This document shows, piece after piece, positions 35,628-44,270 of a stretch of DNA of 64,000 nucleotides; positions within the stretch are counted from its first letter, which is position 1, and each line of letters opens with the position of its first letter. The notes beneath the pieces were generated by a model, which was not told where the DNA came from, ran no database searches, and was given only the letters and a program-made list of their open reading frames with translations. A program made the translations under genes and the position numbers. The DNA comes from Bact-08 sp964533215 (GTDB lineage Bacteria > Bacteroidota > Bacteroidia > Bacteroidales > UBA932). The stretch spans positions 310,001-374,000 of the forward strand of contig CAZHLJ010000001.1 in assembly GCA_964533215.1 (NCBI GenBank), given 5' to 3'.

Positions 35628-36791
35628 ATGAGTAAACTGATTTACCTCGACAACTCGGCGACAAGCTATCCAAAACCGGATTCTGTCTATGATTTCATGA
35701 ACACTTTTTACAGGAACAAGGGTGTAAGCCCAGGACGTTCCGGATTTGATGCTGCACTTGAAGCAGGTCAGATTGTAGACGATACTAGAAAAATGCTTAC
35801 CAAGCTCTTTAATGGTGGCGATGATTTTCAGAGACTTACATTCAGTTATAATGCAACTGACTCTCTAAACCTTATCATCAATGGTCTGGTTGAAAAGGGG
35901 ACTCACGTAGTGACTACCACTTTGGAGCACAACTCTGTGCTAAGACCGCTTTACGTTCACGAGCAGGCCGGAACTATTGAGGTTACATATGTTCCTTTTG
36001 ATGAGAATGGATACGTACACCCCGAAGATATCAAAAAGGCAATCAAGAGCAACACAAAATTTGTGATAGTAACACATTGTTCAAATGTGTTGGGAACAAT
36101 CCAGCCATTGGCAGAGATCGGAAAAATCTGCAAGGAGAAAGGTGTTATTTTTGTTGCAGATGGCAGCCAGGGTGCAGGATCGGTAGACTTCGACATGCAG
36201 GCTTGCAATGTAGACGTATACTGCTTTACAGGACATAAATGTCTTATGGGCCCTACCGGAATCGGTGGATCTTATGTAAGAGAGGGTATACATATCAACC
36301 ATACACGTGCTGGCGGAACAGGTGTCCGTTCGGCATATCCTGGTCATCTGGAGGAGTATCCTTACCGTCTGGAATATGGTACATTGAACATGCTTGGAGT
36401 AGCCGGTCTGTATGCAGGTGTAAAATGGATCACAGAGCAAGGTGTAATGAACATCCATAACCGTGAGATCGAGCTTTGGGACAAACTCCGTAAAGCTGTT
36501 CAGCAGGTAGATGGTGTTACCACTTATTGTGCAAACAGCAAAGAGAATAAGAACCCTGTATTGTCTTTTAACATCAAAGGTTTCGAAGCCGGTGACGTTG
36601 GAACAATGCTCGACGTAGACTACAACATTGCTGTAAGAACCGGTTTGCAATGTGCTCCAAAGGTTCATCAGCAGATAGGTACAGCAGATATTCATGGTAC
36701 AGTCAGAATGAGTATCGGAGCTTTCACCACTGAAGCAGATGTTGATGCAGCGATTACAGCAATCAAGGAAATTGCTGCGATAAAGAACTAG
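35628..36791 (+). CDS. Cysteine desulfurase-family protein (class V)
   Basis: This 387-residue PLP enzyme has Y-L-D-N-S-A-T-S-Y-P-K-P at the start, E-H-N-S-V-L-R-P-L, the PLP lysine in F-T-G-H-K-C-L-M-G-P-T-G, and the reactive Cys in V-R-T-G-L-Q-C-A-P-K-V-H near residue 345. These features match the EF2568-like cysteine desulfurase subfamily rather than IscS or SufS. It should release sulfur (or selenium) from cysteine as a persulfide. As last gene of the dsrC operon, 13 bases after the DsrK-like gene, it is the likely sulfur source for the carrier. Confidence 0.9.
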   Translation: MSKLIYLDNSATSYPKPDSVYDFMNTFYRNKGVSPGRSGFDAALEAGQIVDDTRKMLTKLFNGGDDFQRLTFSYNATDSLNLIINGLVEKGTHVVTTTLEHNSVLRPLYVHEQAGTIEVTYVPFDENGYVHPEDIKKAIKSNTKFVIVTHCSNVLGTIQPLAEIGKICKEKGVIFVADGSQGAGSVDFDMQACNVDVYCFTGHKCLMGPTGIGGSYVREGIHINHTRAGGTGVRSAYPGHLEEYPYRLEYGTLNMLGVAGLYAGVKWITEQGVMNIHNREIELWDKLRKAVQQVDGVTTYCANSKENKNPVLSFNIKGFEAGDVGTMLDVDYNIAVRTGLQCAPKVHQQIGTADIHGTVRMSIGAFTTEADVDAAITAIKEIAAIKN

Positions 36792-36822
36792 TTCCGTAAA
36801 TTACATATTTGCACTCAAAGAT

Positions 36823-36853
36823 GAGGCTGTCTAAAAAGTAGGCAGCCTCTTTT
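36823..36853 (+). terminator. Rho-independent terminator
   Basis: GAGGCTG (36823-36829) pairs with CAGCCTC (36843-36849), followed by four T. It ends the sulfur-module operon. Confidence 0.85.
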
Positions 36854-37276
36854 GTTTATACATCGCCATCCAGAGAAGTGTGGTTTTCGGATATCTGCAC
36901 CGGGATTACCCACTTCTGTAAGGGGAAGCTCACCAACAGCAACGCAGTTTTTTTCAACGCTTTTTTCTTTGTGTTTTTCGGGCTTGCGGAACGCCTCCCT
37001 TTGGTCGTTGAACGGTCCTCAGCCTTTTTCCGAAAAACCCTTCAGAAAACAAGCTAAAAAACAGATGTTGCTTATAGTTGAGCTTACCCATTTTATGAAG
37101 TGGTGGAAAGCGTCTTTATAAAAAAACAAAGGCTCACCTTTTCTTTTTTTGCACCCTCAAACCCATCCTTGCAAGCATCCTTTAAATTCCACACCCGGAT
37201 CTGCTTTTCCATTTGATCCATATTAACCAACATAAAATTCAACTGAAAACTAAGGCTGTTGGTAAATTAATAATGA
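36854..37276. other. Gene-free stretch, probable degenerate repeat DNA
   Basis: I see no supported gene here. An 89-codon plus-strand frame at 36852-37121 is rich in Ser, Phe and Leu and begins inside the terminator; I regard it as non-coding. The stretch joins the terminator to an RHS fragment and looks like eroded, transferred or repeated DNA. Whether it is repeated elsewhere in the genome cannot be seen from this window. Confidence 0.4.
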
Positions 37277-37315
37277 CTCATTTCATATACAATAAACCAA
37301 GGAGAGGTATATGCC

Positions 37316-37561
37316 ATGAAGACCGCCAGCACCGCCAACGGCGTCACAACCACCCTCCTTGACCAGAAAGGGTATGACCCTCGCGGCCGGCTTATACGTG
37401 AATGGCACTCAATTAATGGAGGTACTCCTGTGCTGGTAAGCAACACGACATATGACGAGATCGAGCGTATGAGCCAGAACGCACTTGGAAACGACATCTT
37501 GACCACAGCCTTCACCTACGACATTCAGGACAGGCTGAGTAAGATCAACTATAAGACTCAC
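37316..37561 (+). pseudogene. RHS/YD-repeat protein fragment
   Basis: About 80 codons keep the YD-repeat pattern of RHS proteins: L-D-Q-K-G-Y-D-P-R-G-R-L-I-R-E-W-H, then S-N-T-T-Y-D-E-I-E-R-M, then T-T-A-F-T-Y-D-I-Q-D-R-L-S-K-I-N. There is no signal peptide, an in-frame stop lies at 37274, and the pattern ends abruptly where the next gene's 3' end begins (37563). GC is higher than in the flanks. It is a remnant of a much larger RHS gene. Confidence 0.75.
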
Positions 37562-37562
37562 A

Positions 37563-39026
37563 TTATTTCAGCTCCTCAACTTCTTTTATACCCGTCCTGT
37601 TGAATGCAATACGGTAACGCTTGTACACTTCGGTACTTCCGTGGCAAAGCTGCATTATGAAATTGATATAGTATATCTTGATTCCGCTTATCTCCTCATA
37701 TTCGTTTTCATCTGAAAGGATGAAAAGAGGGACTTCGGGATCGTCCATCTTGTGGAAGTATGAGGATAGGTTGAATCTCATTATGTCATTTATCCCGCTT
37801 ATATGGTAATTTGAATTTCTGTCTAGAACCTCTCTGTTAAGCGTGACCAACTTTCTGTAAAGCAACACTTTTTCTTCGGAATTCCTATTCTCTGATTCGA
37901 GAAGTGGAGATCTGGCCCTTACAGATATAACCTCCTTGGGAATTTTTTTCTGAGGGATAAAATCCACACCCTCCTTGCTCCAGCCAATGCTGGTGTCATT
38001 AATTCCAATGTTTGTTACGTTGTCGAAGTATTTCTTGTTTTTTTTGTGAGCAAAATAGTATCTCATAAGCTCCTTTATCCTGTCTTTGAGCATATAGCTT
38101 ACAACTAACGCTACAAAAAGTGGCATTGTGAAATTACCAAAACGCTGCTGGAAGGAAAAGGCGATCGTTGTGGCAAATATCATTGAGATTCCGGCGGCTA
38201 AGCTATAATATATCTGTTCAATAAGCACTCCGTCCTTTTTTTTGTCGGCGGTCAGAAAAAGCTCACTCTCAACGTATTTCTTGAGGGCGCTGGTTCTGTA
38301 GACAAGATCCTTATTCTGGTCAGCATTGTTTTTATTGACTACGGGATAGCCTTTGGTTTTACGATAGTTGATCTCCTCTTCTATGAGCCCTATTAATTTT
38401 AGCTTCTGGATTTTATAAGTTTCAGGAAAATTTCCCTTGAGAAAATCAAGCAGTCTGAAAACCTGACGCTGCATTATGTTGCTAAGAAATTCATCCCCAA
38501 ACTGGTAGTACCCGAACGATTCGTGGCTTACAGTAGGAACGCTTATGATTTTGTAAAGGTTTCGGTACCTGTTTAGTGTTGCTTTAATATCGGACACTAG
38601 CTCCTCGCAAAGTTCATCCCTCTTCTCCTCTACTGATGGTTTTATTATATAATATACCTGATCTCTGAGAGAGCTTTTGAAAATTGCGGCAAACATCTTT
38701 ATATGATACTCATACTCAGCGGTGTTCTTGTGAGATGGGTCAGAAGCCAGCTTTTTGAAAGCATTTTCCAGATATTTTAATGGAAGGGCATCTCCTTGAA
38801 CCATATCCCGTAATAGAAATGTTGGGGTTATGAGCCTTATGTTTGAATGGAGATCTCGGTAAAACTGATTTTTTGAATAGGTGAAACTGTTAATGTCCAG
38901 AATATTTGGAATAAACATCCAAGTGTTCATTGTGAATTCATTCAGCCCTGACTGGTTTGTTGCGTTGAAACCAACCTTGAATTCAACCGAGAAGCGGTCG
39001 TGCCTTTTTGTCTGAATATTGATCAT
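37563..39026 (-). CDS. Conserved-looking protein with two central TM helices
   Basis: This 487-residue protein is not one I recognise. The N-terminal half (1-265) is charged and helical. A hydrophobic pair, likely two transmembrane helices, lies at about 272-320 (I-Y-Y-S-L-A-A-G-I-S-M-I-F-A, then P-L-F-V-A-L-V-V-S-Y-M-L). The C-terminal half (325-487) looks like an alpha/beta domain ending in a charged tail. There is no signal peptide and no Cys-rich or nucleotide-binding motif. It is divergent from ugd, and its 3' end abuts an RHS remnant. A membrane-anchored cytoplasmic protein is all that can be inferred. Confidence 0.75.
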   Translation of the reverse strand: MINIQTKRHDRFSVEFKVGFNATNQSGLNEFTMNTWMFIPNILDINSFTYSKNQFYRDLHSNIRLITPTFLLRDMVQGDALPLKYLENAFKKLASDPSHKNTAEYEYHIKMFAAIFKSSLRDQVYYIIKPSVEEKRDELCEELVSDIKATLNRYRNLYKIISVPTVSHESFGYYQFGDEFLSNIMQRQVFRLLDFLKGNFPETYKIQKLKLIGLIEEEINYRKTKGYPVVNKNNADQNKDLVYRTSALKKYVESELFLTADKKKDGVLIEQIYYSLAAGISMIFATTIAFSFQQRFGNFTMPLFVALVVSYMLKDRIKELMRYYFAHKKNKKYFDNVTNIGINDTSIGWSKEGVDFIPQKKIPKEVISVRARSPLLESENRNSEEKVLLYRKLVTLNREVLDRNSNYHISGINDIMRFNLSSYFHKMDDPEVPLFILSDENEYEEISGIKIYYINFIMQLCHGSTEVYKRYRIAFNRTGIKEVEELK

Positions 39027-39037
39027 ATCTGCTTACA

Positions 39038-39045
39038 CAAAGATA
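39038..39045 (-). promoter_or_regulatory. -7 element of the unknown membrane protein gene
   Basis: On the minus strand the sequence is TATCTTTG, a full match to TAnnTTTG, only 11 bases before the start codon. No clear TTTG upstream element is seen. Confidence 0.45.
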
Positions 39046-39066
39046 TTAAATTACTTTATATTTTAT

Positions 39067-39074
39067 TACCTTTG
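39067..39074 (+). promoter_or_regulatory. -7 element of ugd promoter
   Basis: TTACCTTTG contains TACCTTTG (39067-39074), 29 bases before the ugd start. An upstream TTTG is not evident. Confidence 0.55.
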
Positions 39075-39103
39075 TTCATTAGGTATATTAAGGTTGTAGA
39101 TCT

Positions 39104-40426
39104 ATGAAAATTGCCATTGTAGGTACAGGATATGTAGGCTTGGTTACAGGAGCCTGTTTTGCGGAGATGGGGCTCACTGTAGTCTGTGTTGACGTAGATA
39201 AGAAGAAGATTCAAAAACTTAAAAATGGAGTAATGCCCATTTTTGAACCGGGCATAGAAGAGCTGGTCAATAAAAATGCAGAGGAAGAGAGGATAAGCTT
39301 CACATCTGATCTTACTGAGGTAATTGATGATGTTTCTGTAATATTCAGTGCTGTAGGTACTCCTCCGGGAGAAGATGGAAGTGCAGATTTAAAGTATGTC
39401 CTTGAGGTGGCAAAAACCGTCGGACAGAACATGAATGACTATAAGTTGGTGGTGACAAAGAGTACCGTGCCGGTAGGAACCGCCAAAAAAGTAAGAAAAG
39501 TCATCCAGGATGAGTTGGATAAAAGGGGTGTTGATATTAAGTTTGACGTTGCCTCAAATCCTGAATTTTTAAAAGAAGGGGCTGCAATCAAGGATTTTAT
39601 GAGTCCGGATAGGGTTGTTGTGGGAGTAGAGAGTGAAATGGCAAGAAAACTTATGGAGCGCTTGTACAAGCCTTTCGTGCTTAATGGGTTCCCAATCATT
39701 TTCATGGATATTGCCTCAGCAGAGATGACCAAATATGCAGCAAACGCAATGTTGGCAACGAGAATAAGCTTTATGAATGAGATTGCTGCATTATGCGAGG
39801 CTACCGGAGCTAATGTTGATTTTGTAAGAAAGGGAATAGGCAGCGACAAAAGAATAGGCACAAGTTTTCTATATGCCGGTGCCGGATATGGAGGTTCATG
39901 TTTCCCAAAGGATGTGAAGGCTCTCATTACAACAGCCCGTAATTTCGGGTTGGAAATGAAGATAATCACTTCTGTGGAGCAAGTTAATGAAAATCAGAAA
40001 AGTGTTGTCTTCAGAAAGCTCAACAATGCCTTTAACAATGACCTTAAGGGAAAGACAATTGCAATATGGGGGCTTACATTCAAACCGGATACCGATGATA
40101 TGAGAGAGGCTCCATCTATGGTTGTAATCAATAAGCTTCTGGAGGCAGGTGCGAGCGTAAGGATTTATGACCCAATTGCAATGGAGGAGACTAGGGAAAA
40201 ATTAGAGGGTAGCAGGGTTGAATTCTGCAAAGATGTCTATGATTCGGCGAAAGGAGCAGACGCAGTAGCACTTATTACGGAGTGGAAACAGTTCCGTCTG
40301 GTAAACTGGTCTGGTATAAAACAACTTATGAGGGGAAATGTTGTTGTGGATGGAAGGAATATTTATGATGCGGCTGAGCTTATTTCAGAGGGATTCAACT
40401 ACTATTCGATAGGAAAAATGCATTAA
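39104..40426 (+). CDS. ugd: UDP-glucose 6-dehydrogenase
   Basis: This 440-residue enzyme oxidises UDP-glucose to UDP-glucuronate with NAD. It has the N-terminal Rossmann motif G-T-G-Y-V-G-L, the catalytic Cys in G-G-S-C-F-P-K-D (about residue 265), and a C-terminal UDP-binding domain. It is followed after one base by the UDP-glucuronate decarboxylase gene, so the pair makes UDP-xylose for the EPS made from the cluster at 52.5-64 kb. Confidence 0.96.
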   Translation: MKIAIVGTGYVGLVTGACFAEMGLTVVCVDVDKKKIQKLKNGVMPIFEPGIEELVNKNAEEERISFTSDLTEVIDDVSVIFSAVGTPPGEDGSADLKYVLEVAKTVGQNMNDYKLVVTKSTVPVGTAKKVRKVIQDELDKRGVDIKFDVASNPEFLKEGAAIKDFMSPDRVVVGVESEMARKLMERLYKPFVLNGFPIIFMDIASAEMTKYAANAMLATRISFMNEIAALCEATGANVDFVRKGIGSDKRIGTSFLYAGAGYGGSCFPKDVKALITTARNFGLEMKIITSVEQVNENQKSVVFRKLNNAFNNDLKGKTIAIWGLTFKPDTDDMREAPSMVVINKLLEAGASVRIYDPIAMEETREKLEGSRVEFCKDVYDSAKGADAVALITEWKQFRLVNWSGIKQLMRGNVVVDGRNIYDAAELISEGFNYYSIGKMH

Positions 40427-40427
40427 T

Positions 40428-41366
40428 ATGAATAGAATACTGGTAACAGGAGGAGCTGGATTTATAGGTTCTCATCTTTGCACAAGGCTTGTAAATGATG
40501 GGAATGACGTTATTTGTCTGGACAACTTCTTTACCGGTTCTAAAGAAAATATAATTCATCTTATTGGAAACCCTCATTTTGAGATGGTCAGGCATGATGT
40601 GACAAACCCTTTCCATGTCGAAGTGGATCAGATATATAATCTGGCATGTCCTGCGTCACCGGTACATTATCAGTATAATCCTATAAAAACGATAAAAACC
40701 TCAGTGATGGGTGCCATAAATATGCTTGGTCTCGCTAAAAGGATCAATGCAAAAATATTACAGGCTTCCACCAGTGAAGTTTATGGAGACCCTGTCATCC
40801 ACCCTCAGGTGGAATCTTACTGGGGAAATGTCAATCCGATAGGAATCAGATCGTGCTACGATGAAGGGAAGCGATGTGCTGAGACACTCTTTATGGACTA
40901 TCATCGTCAGAATAGAGTGAGAATAAAGATTATCCGTATTTTCAATACATATGGTCCCAACATGCATCCTAGTGACGGAAGGGTTGTCTCTAATTTCATT
41001 ATGCAGGCTATCAAAAATAAGGACATTACTCTTTATGGGGGAGGAGTGCAGACTCGGAGCTTCCAATATATAGATGACCTTGTTGAGGCCATGATAAGAA
41101 TCATGGATACCGATGATTCAGTTGTTGGTCCTATCAATATTGGTAATCCCAACGAATTTACTATAAAGGAACTTGCCGATAAGATCATATCCATGACAGG
41201 ATCTAAATCCAGTTTGGTATACAAAGACCTGCCTTCAGATGATCCAAAACAAAGGCAACCGGATATTACATTAGCGAAGAGACTGATAAACTGGGAACCA
41301 ACCATTCAGTTGGATCAAGGTCTTAAAAAGACAATAGAATACTTTCAAAATTTGAGTAAGCCGTGA
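40428..41366 (+). CDS. uxs: UDP-glucuronate decarboxylase (UDP-xylose synthase)
   Basis: This 312-residue extended SDR has G-G-A-G-F-I-G-S-H-L at the N-terminus, D-N-F-F-T-G, T-S-E-V-Y-G-D-P, and the catalytic Y-D-E-G-K with the R-C-A-E-T context typical of UXS enzymes. It converts the product of the preceding gene to UDP-xylose. The sensor-kinase gene starts 4 bases before its stop, so sugar-nucleotide synthesis and signalling are co-transcribed. Confidence 0.92.
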   Translation: MNRILVTGGAGFIGSHLCTRLVNDGNDVICLDNFFTGSKENIIHLIGNPHFEMVRHDVTNPFHVEVDQIYNLACPASPVHYQYNPIKTIKTSVMGAINMLGLAKRINAKILQASTSEVYGDPVIHPQVESYWGNVNPIGIRSCYDEGKRCAETLFMDYHRQNRVRIKIIRIFNTYGPNMHPSDGRVVSNFIMQAIKNKDITLYGGGVQTRSFQYIDDLVEAMIRIMDTDDSVVGPINIGNPNEFTIKELADKIISMTGSKSSLVYKDLPSDDPKQRQPDITLAKRLINWEPTIQLDQGLKKTIEYFQNLSKP

Positions 41367-42493
41367 TTAAAATAAATAATTCTGACTATACTATACTGAT
41401 CGTTGACGATGTAGATGCCAACGTTCTATTGCTTAAACTTTTGATCTCAAAGGCCGGCTATAAGACGCTGACTGCATATAATGGTCTGGATGCACTGGAA
41501 ATTGTAGAATCGAGCAAACCGGATCTCATATTGTTGGATATAATGATGCCTGTCATGGATGGGCATGAAGTTGCAAGAAGACTTAGAGAAAATCCGGAAA
41601 GGGCAGAGATTCCTATAATTTTTCTCTCTGCGCTGAACTCAACCCAAGATGTGGTGCAAGGGTTCAAGCTAGGTGCAGCTGACTATGTGTCTAAGCCTTT
41701 CAACAAGGATGAGCTCCTCACTCGTATAAACCACCAGATATCATTGATTGCTGCCAAGAGGATGATTTCCACTCAGACCGAGGAGCTGAAGAGGACAATC
41801 AATGGAAGGGACAAGTTGTATTCTGTTATAGCTCATGATCTCAGAGCTCCAATTGCATCTATAAGGATGGTAATGGAAGTGCTCATTTCCGGTATAAAAA
41901 AGGAGAGCATAGACGCAGATATGTACGAGCTTCTGATTATGGCAAATAGGCTTACAGATGATAGTTTCACCCTTCTTGACAATCTTCTTAAATGGACCAA
42001 GAGCCAGACAGGGCGTCTGAACACTGTCTTTCAGGACGATATTGATATTATGAATCTTGTAAGAGGTGTGGTTGAAGTTTTGAGGGCAATTGCCAAGCTA
42101 AAGAATATAACAATCAACATAAAAGGAAATACTGAAAGAGTGGCGCGGATAGATATTGATATGTTAAAGACCGCACTACGTAATCTAATAAGCAATGCTA
42201 TAAAATTCAGCTACGAGGGATCGGAAGTTGAAGTTGAGATAGTTGAAGAACCGGAGAGAGTTGTTATTTATGTAGTTGATCATGGTGCCGGTATAAGTCA
42301 GGAGAATCAGGAGAAGCTATTTAAGATGGATTCTCATTATACAAGCTACGGTACTGACAATGAAGAGGGTTCCGGGTTGGGACTTCTACTGTGTAATGAA
42401 TTTGTCAAAAGAAACGGGGGAAAATTAAACTTCTTTTCAAAGGAGGGAGAGGGATCTACATTCAGTTTTGACATACCAACTCCAACTAAATAA
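41363..42493 (+). CDS. REC-histidine kinase hybrid, soluble
   Basis: This 376-residue protein begins with a receiver domain (about 8-125; phospho-Asp in L-I-L-L-D-I-M-M-P, Lys in Y-V-S-K-P-F). A HisKA dimer domain follows, with the phospho-acceptor His158 in S-V-I-A-H-D-L-R-A-P-I, then a HATPase domain with N-A-I-K-F, D-H-G-A-G-I and G-S-G-L-G-L boxes. There is no membrane segment, so its signal arrives inside the cell, perhaps by phosphorylation of the receiver. It overlaps uxs by 4 bases and precedes an HPt protein and a sigma-54 activator. Confidence 0.93.
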   Translation: MIKINNSDYTILIVDDVDANVLLLKLLISKAGYKTLTAYNGLDALEIVESSKPDLILLDIMMPVMDGHEVARRLRENPERAEIPIIFLSALNSTQDVVQGFKLGAADYVSKPFNKDELLTRINHQISLIAAKRMISTQTEELKRTINGRDKLYSVIAHDLRAPIASIRMVMEVLISGIKKESIDADMYELLIMANRLTDDSFTLLDNLLKWTKSQTGRLNTVFQDDIDIMNLVRGVVEVLRAIAKLKNITINIKGNTERVARIDIDMLKTALRNLISNAIKFSYEGSEVEVEIVEEPERVVIYVVDHGAGISQENQEKLFKMDSHYTSYGTDNEEGSGLGLLLCNEFVKRNGGKLNFFSKEGEGSTFSFDIPTPTK

Positions 42494-42502
42494 AAAATAT
42501 TA

Positions 42503-42510
42503 TACTTTTG
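42503..42510 (+). promoter_or_regulatory. -7 element before HPt gene
   Basis: TACTTTTG is a full match to TAnnTTTG, 17 bases before the HPt start. A well-spaced TTTG is missing, so it may be an internal promoter. Confidence 0.45.
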
Positions 42511-42526
42511 TATCAAATTAATATCT

Positions 42527-42886
42527 ATGCAAATGGAAGAATTTATAGAGGGTAATAAAATTCCACTGCCGGACCTCTCTTACTTAAAGGAAATGGCAGA
42601 TGGTGATGATGCTTTCCTAAAGGAGGTTATCACCATTTTTTTGGATGAAGGCCCAAAGATGTTGGACTCTATGAAAAAGAGTGCTGATTCTGGAGATCAT
42701 GAGAAACTTCGGTTTGTGACACACAAACTTATTACTCAGTTGACATATGTTGGGATTGTTACAGTAATACCTGATGTCAAGAAAATCAATAAAGAGAGTA
42801 AGGAGATGACCGACCTTACAGAGAGAATAGACAGAATTATTAAAATTGCAAACTTCAGCATCGAGTACTTAAAGACATTGGTTTGA
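42527..42886 (+). CDS. HPt phosphotransfer protein
   Basis: This 119-residue all-helical protein has the phospho-acceptor His66 in F-V-T-H-K-L-I, preceded by G-D-H-E-K-L-R. This is the HPt pattern, although the usual small residues after the His-Lys-Leu are replaced by I-T-Q-L-T-Y-V-G. A second ATG two codons in is possible as start. It probably relays phosphate between the hybrid kinase upstream and a response regulator, the nearest being the NtrC-type activator 19 bases downstream. Confidence 0.82.
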   Translation: MQMEEFIEGNKIPLPDLSYLKEMADGDDAFLKEVITIFLDEGPKMLDSMKKSADSGDHEKLRFVTHKLITQLTYVGIVTVIPDVKKINKESKEMTDLTERIDRIIKIANFSIEYLKTLV

Positions 42887-42904
42887 AGCTAAGAAAGAAA
42901 ATTT

Positions 42905-44266
42905 ATGGAAAAAATTCTAATCATTGACGATGATAAGTTGATTCGTAAGGTCTTTAAAATGACTCTCATTAAAGAGGGGTTTGATATTATTGAAGCGGAG
43001 GATGGTGAGTCAGGGCTATCTCTTGTTAGGTCTGAACGCCCTGATCTTGTCATAACGGATTATCAAATGCCTGGAATCTCTGGGCTGGATGTACTTTCTG
43101 AAATCCGTAAGCTTAAGATCAACTTGCCGGTAATACTTCTTACCGCATTCGGCGATGTTGTACTTACCATAAAGTCTATTCAGTTTGGCGCATTCGACTA
43201 TCTTGAGAAGCCGGTTAGTCCTGAAATATTAAAGACCACTGTTGTTCAAGCTCTAAAGTCTGTCAAAAGAAGCAATAGCCTTACCGGGGTTTTACATGTC
43301 AATGCTTCCAGCGAGAGTATGCTGGAAGATAATATTCTTGTTGGCAAGACTCCTCAAATGAAGGAAATCTTCAAAAATATAGGCCTCATCTCAATGAACA
43401 AGGTTAATGTCCTTATTCAGGGAGAGACAGGTACTGGTAAGGAGCTGATAGCTAGGTTAGTTCATTTTTCCGGAATTACACGAAGCAAGCCGCTCGTTGT
43501 TGTAAACTGTAGTGCCCTTACTGAGTCTTTGCTGGAAAGTGAGCTTTTCGGGCATGTTAAAGGTGCTTTTACGGATTCTATAAGAGATAAGAAAGGTAAG
43601 TTTGAGCTTGCCGGAGAGGGAACAATCTTTCTGGATGAAATTTCAGAAATATCCATGAATACTCAAGTAAAACTTCTTCGTGTCATTCAGGAGCTGGAAT
43701 TTGAAAAAGTGGGGGGAGAGACTCCAATACCAATGAAAGCCAGAATTATAGCGGCTACCAACCGTAGCCTTGAGAAACTGATTGAAGAGGGGAAATTCAG
43801 GGAAGATCTTTATTACCGCCTAAAAGTTTTCACAATCAACCTTCCTCCTTTACGTGAGCGCAAGGACGATATCAGTGATCTTGTTGTTCACTTCCTTTAT
43901 AAACTCAATAAGCGTTTTAATAAGAATGTAACTAAAATTGGAGAGGGAGTTATAGAAATGCTTAGGGAGCATGATTGGTACGGAAATGTGCGTGAGCTTG
44001 AAAACACACTTCTACAGGCTATAATAATGTCTAAGAACGATGTGCTTGAGAAGGAGAATATCACTCTTAACAGCCGTAATCAAGAGGCCCCTGCCAAAGA
44101 GATACAACTACCGGAATTCCGCTCACTTGCTTCTCTAGAGAAGTTCCATATCAAACGTATACTTGATGAGGTGAAATGGAACAAACTTGAGGCTTCCCGT
44201 ATACTGGATATTACCAGACCAACCCTAAATGCCAAGATAGAAAAATACAATCTTTTACAGGATTGA
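42905..44266 (+). CDS. NtrC-family sigma-54-dependent response regulator
   Basis: This 453-residue protein has a receiver domain (1-120, phospho-Asp in L-V-I-T-D-Y-Q-M-P), a AAA+ domain (about 145-375) with Walker A G-E-T-G-T-G-K-E and Walker B G-T-I-F-L-D-E-I, and a Fis-type helix-turn-helix at the end (E-A-S-R-I-L-D-I-T-R-P-T-L). The sigma-54 contact loop reads G-A-F-T-D-S rather than the standard G-A-F-T-G-A. Its stop is four bases from the convergent usher gene, and sigma-54-like boxes precede two pilin genes of that locus. Control of the pilus locus is an inference. Confidence 0.93.
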   Translation: MEKILIIDDDKLIRKVFKMTLIKEGFDIIEAEDGESGLSLVRSERPDLVITDYQMPGISGLDVLSEIRKLKINLPVILLTAFGDVVLTIKSIQFGAFDYLEKPVSPEILKTTVVQALKSVKRSNSLTGVLHVNASSESMLEDNILVGKTPQMKEIFKNIGLISMNKVNVLIQGETGTGKELIARLVHFSGITRSKPLVVVNCSALTESLLESELFGHVKGAFTDSIRDKKGKFELAGEGTIFLDEISEISMNTQVKLLRVIQELEFEKVGGETPIPMKARIIAATNRSLEKLIEEGKFREDLYYRLKVFTINLPPLRERKDDISDLVVHFLYKLNKRFNKNVTKIGEGVIEMLREHDWYGNVRELENTLLQAIIMSKNDVLEKENITLNSRNQEAPAKEIQLPEFRSLASLEKFHIKRILDEVKWNKLEASRILDITRPTLNAKIEKYNLLQD

Positions 44267-44270
44267 TCTG

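Noticed and set aside
36852..37121. 89-codon frame after the sulfur operon
   Set aside because: It begins inside the terminator, has biased composition and no start context; more likely non-coding or repeat DNA.
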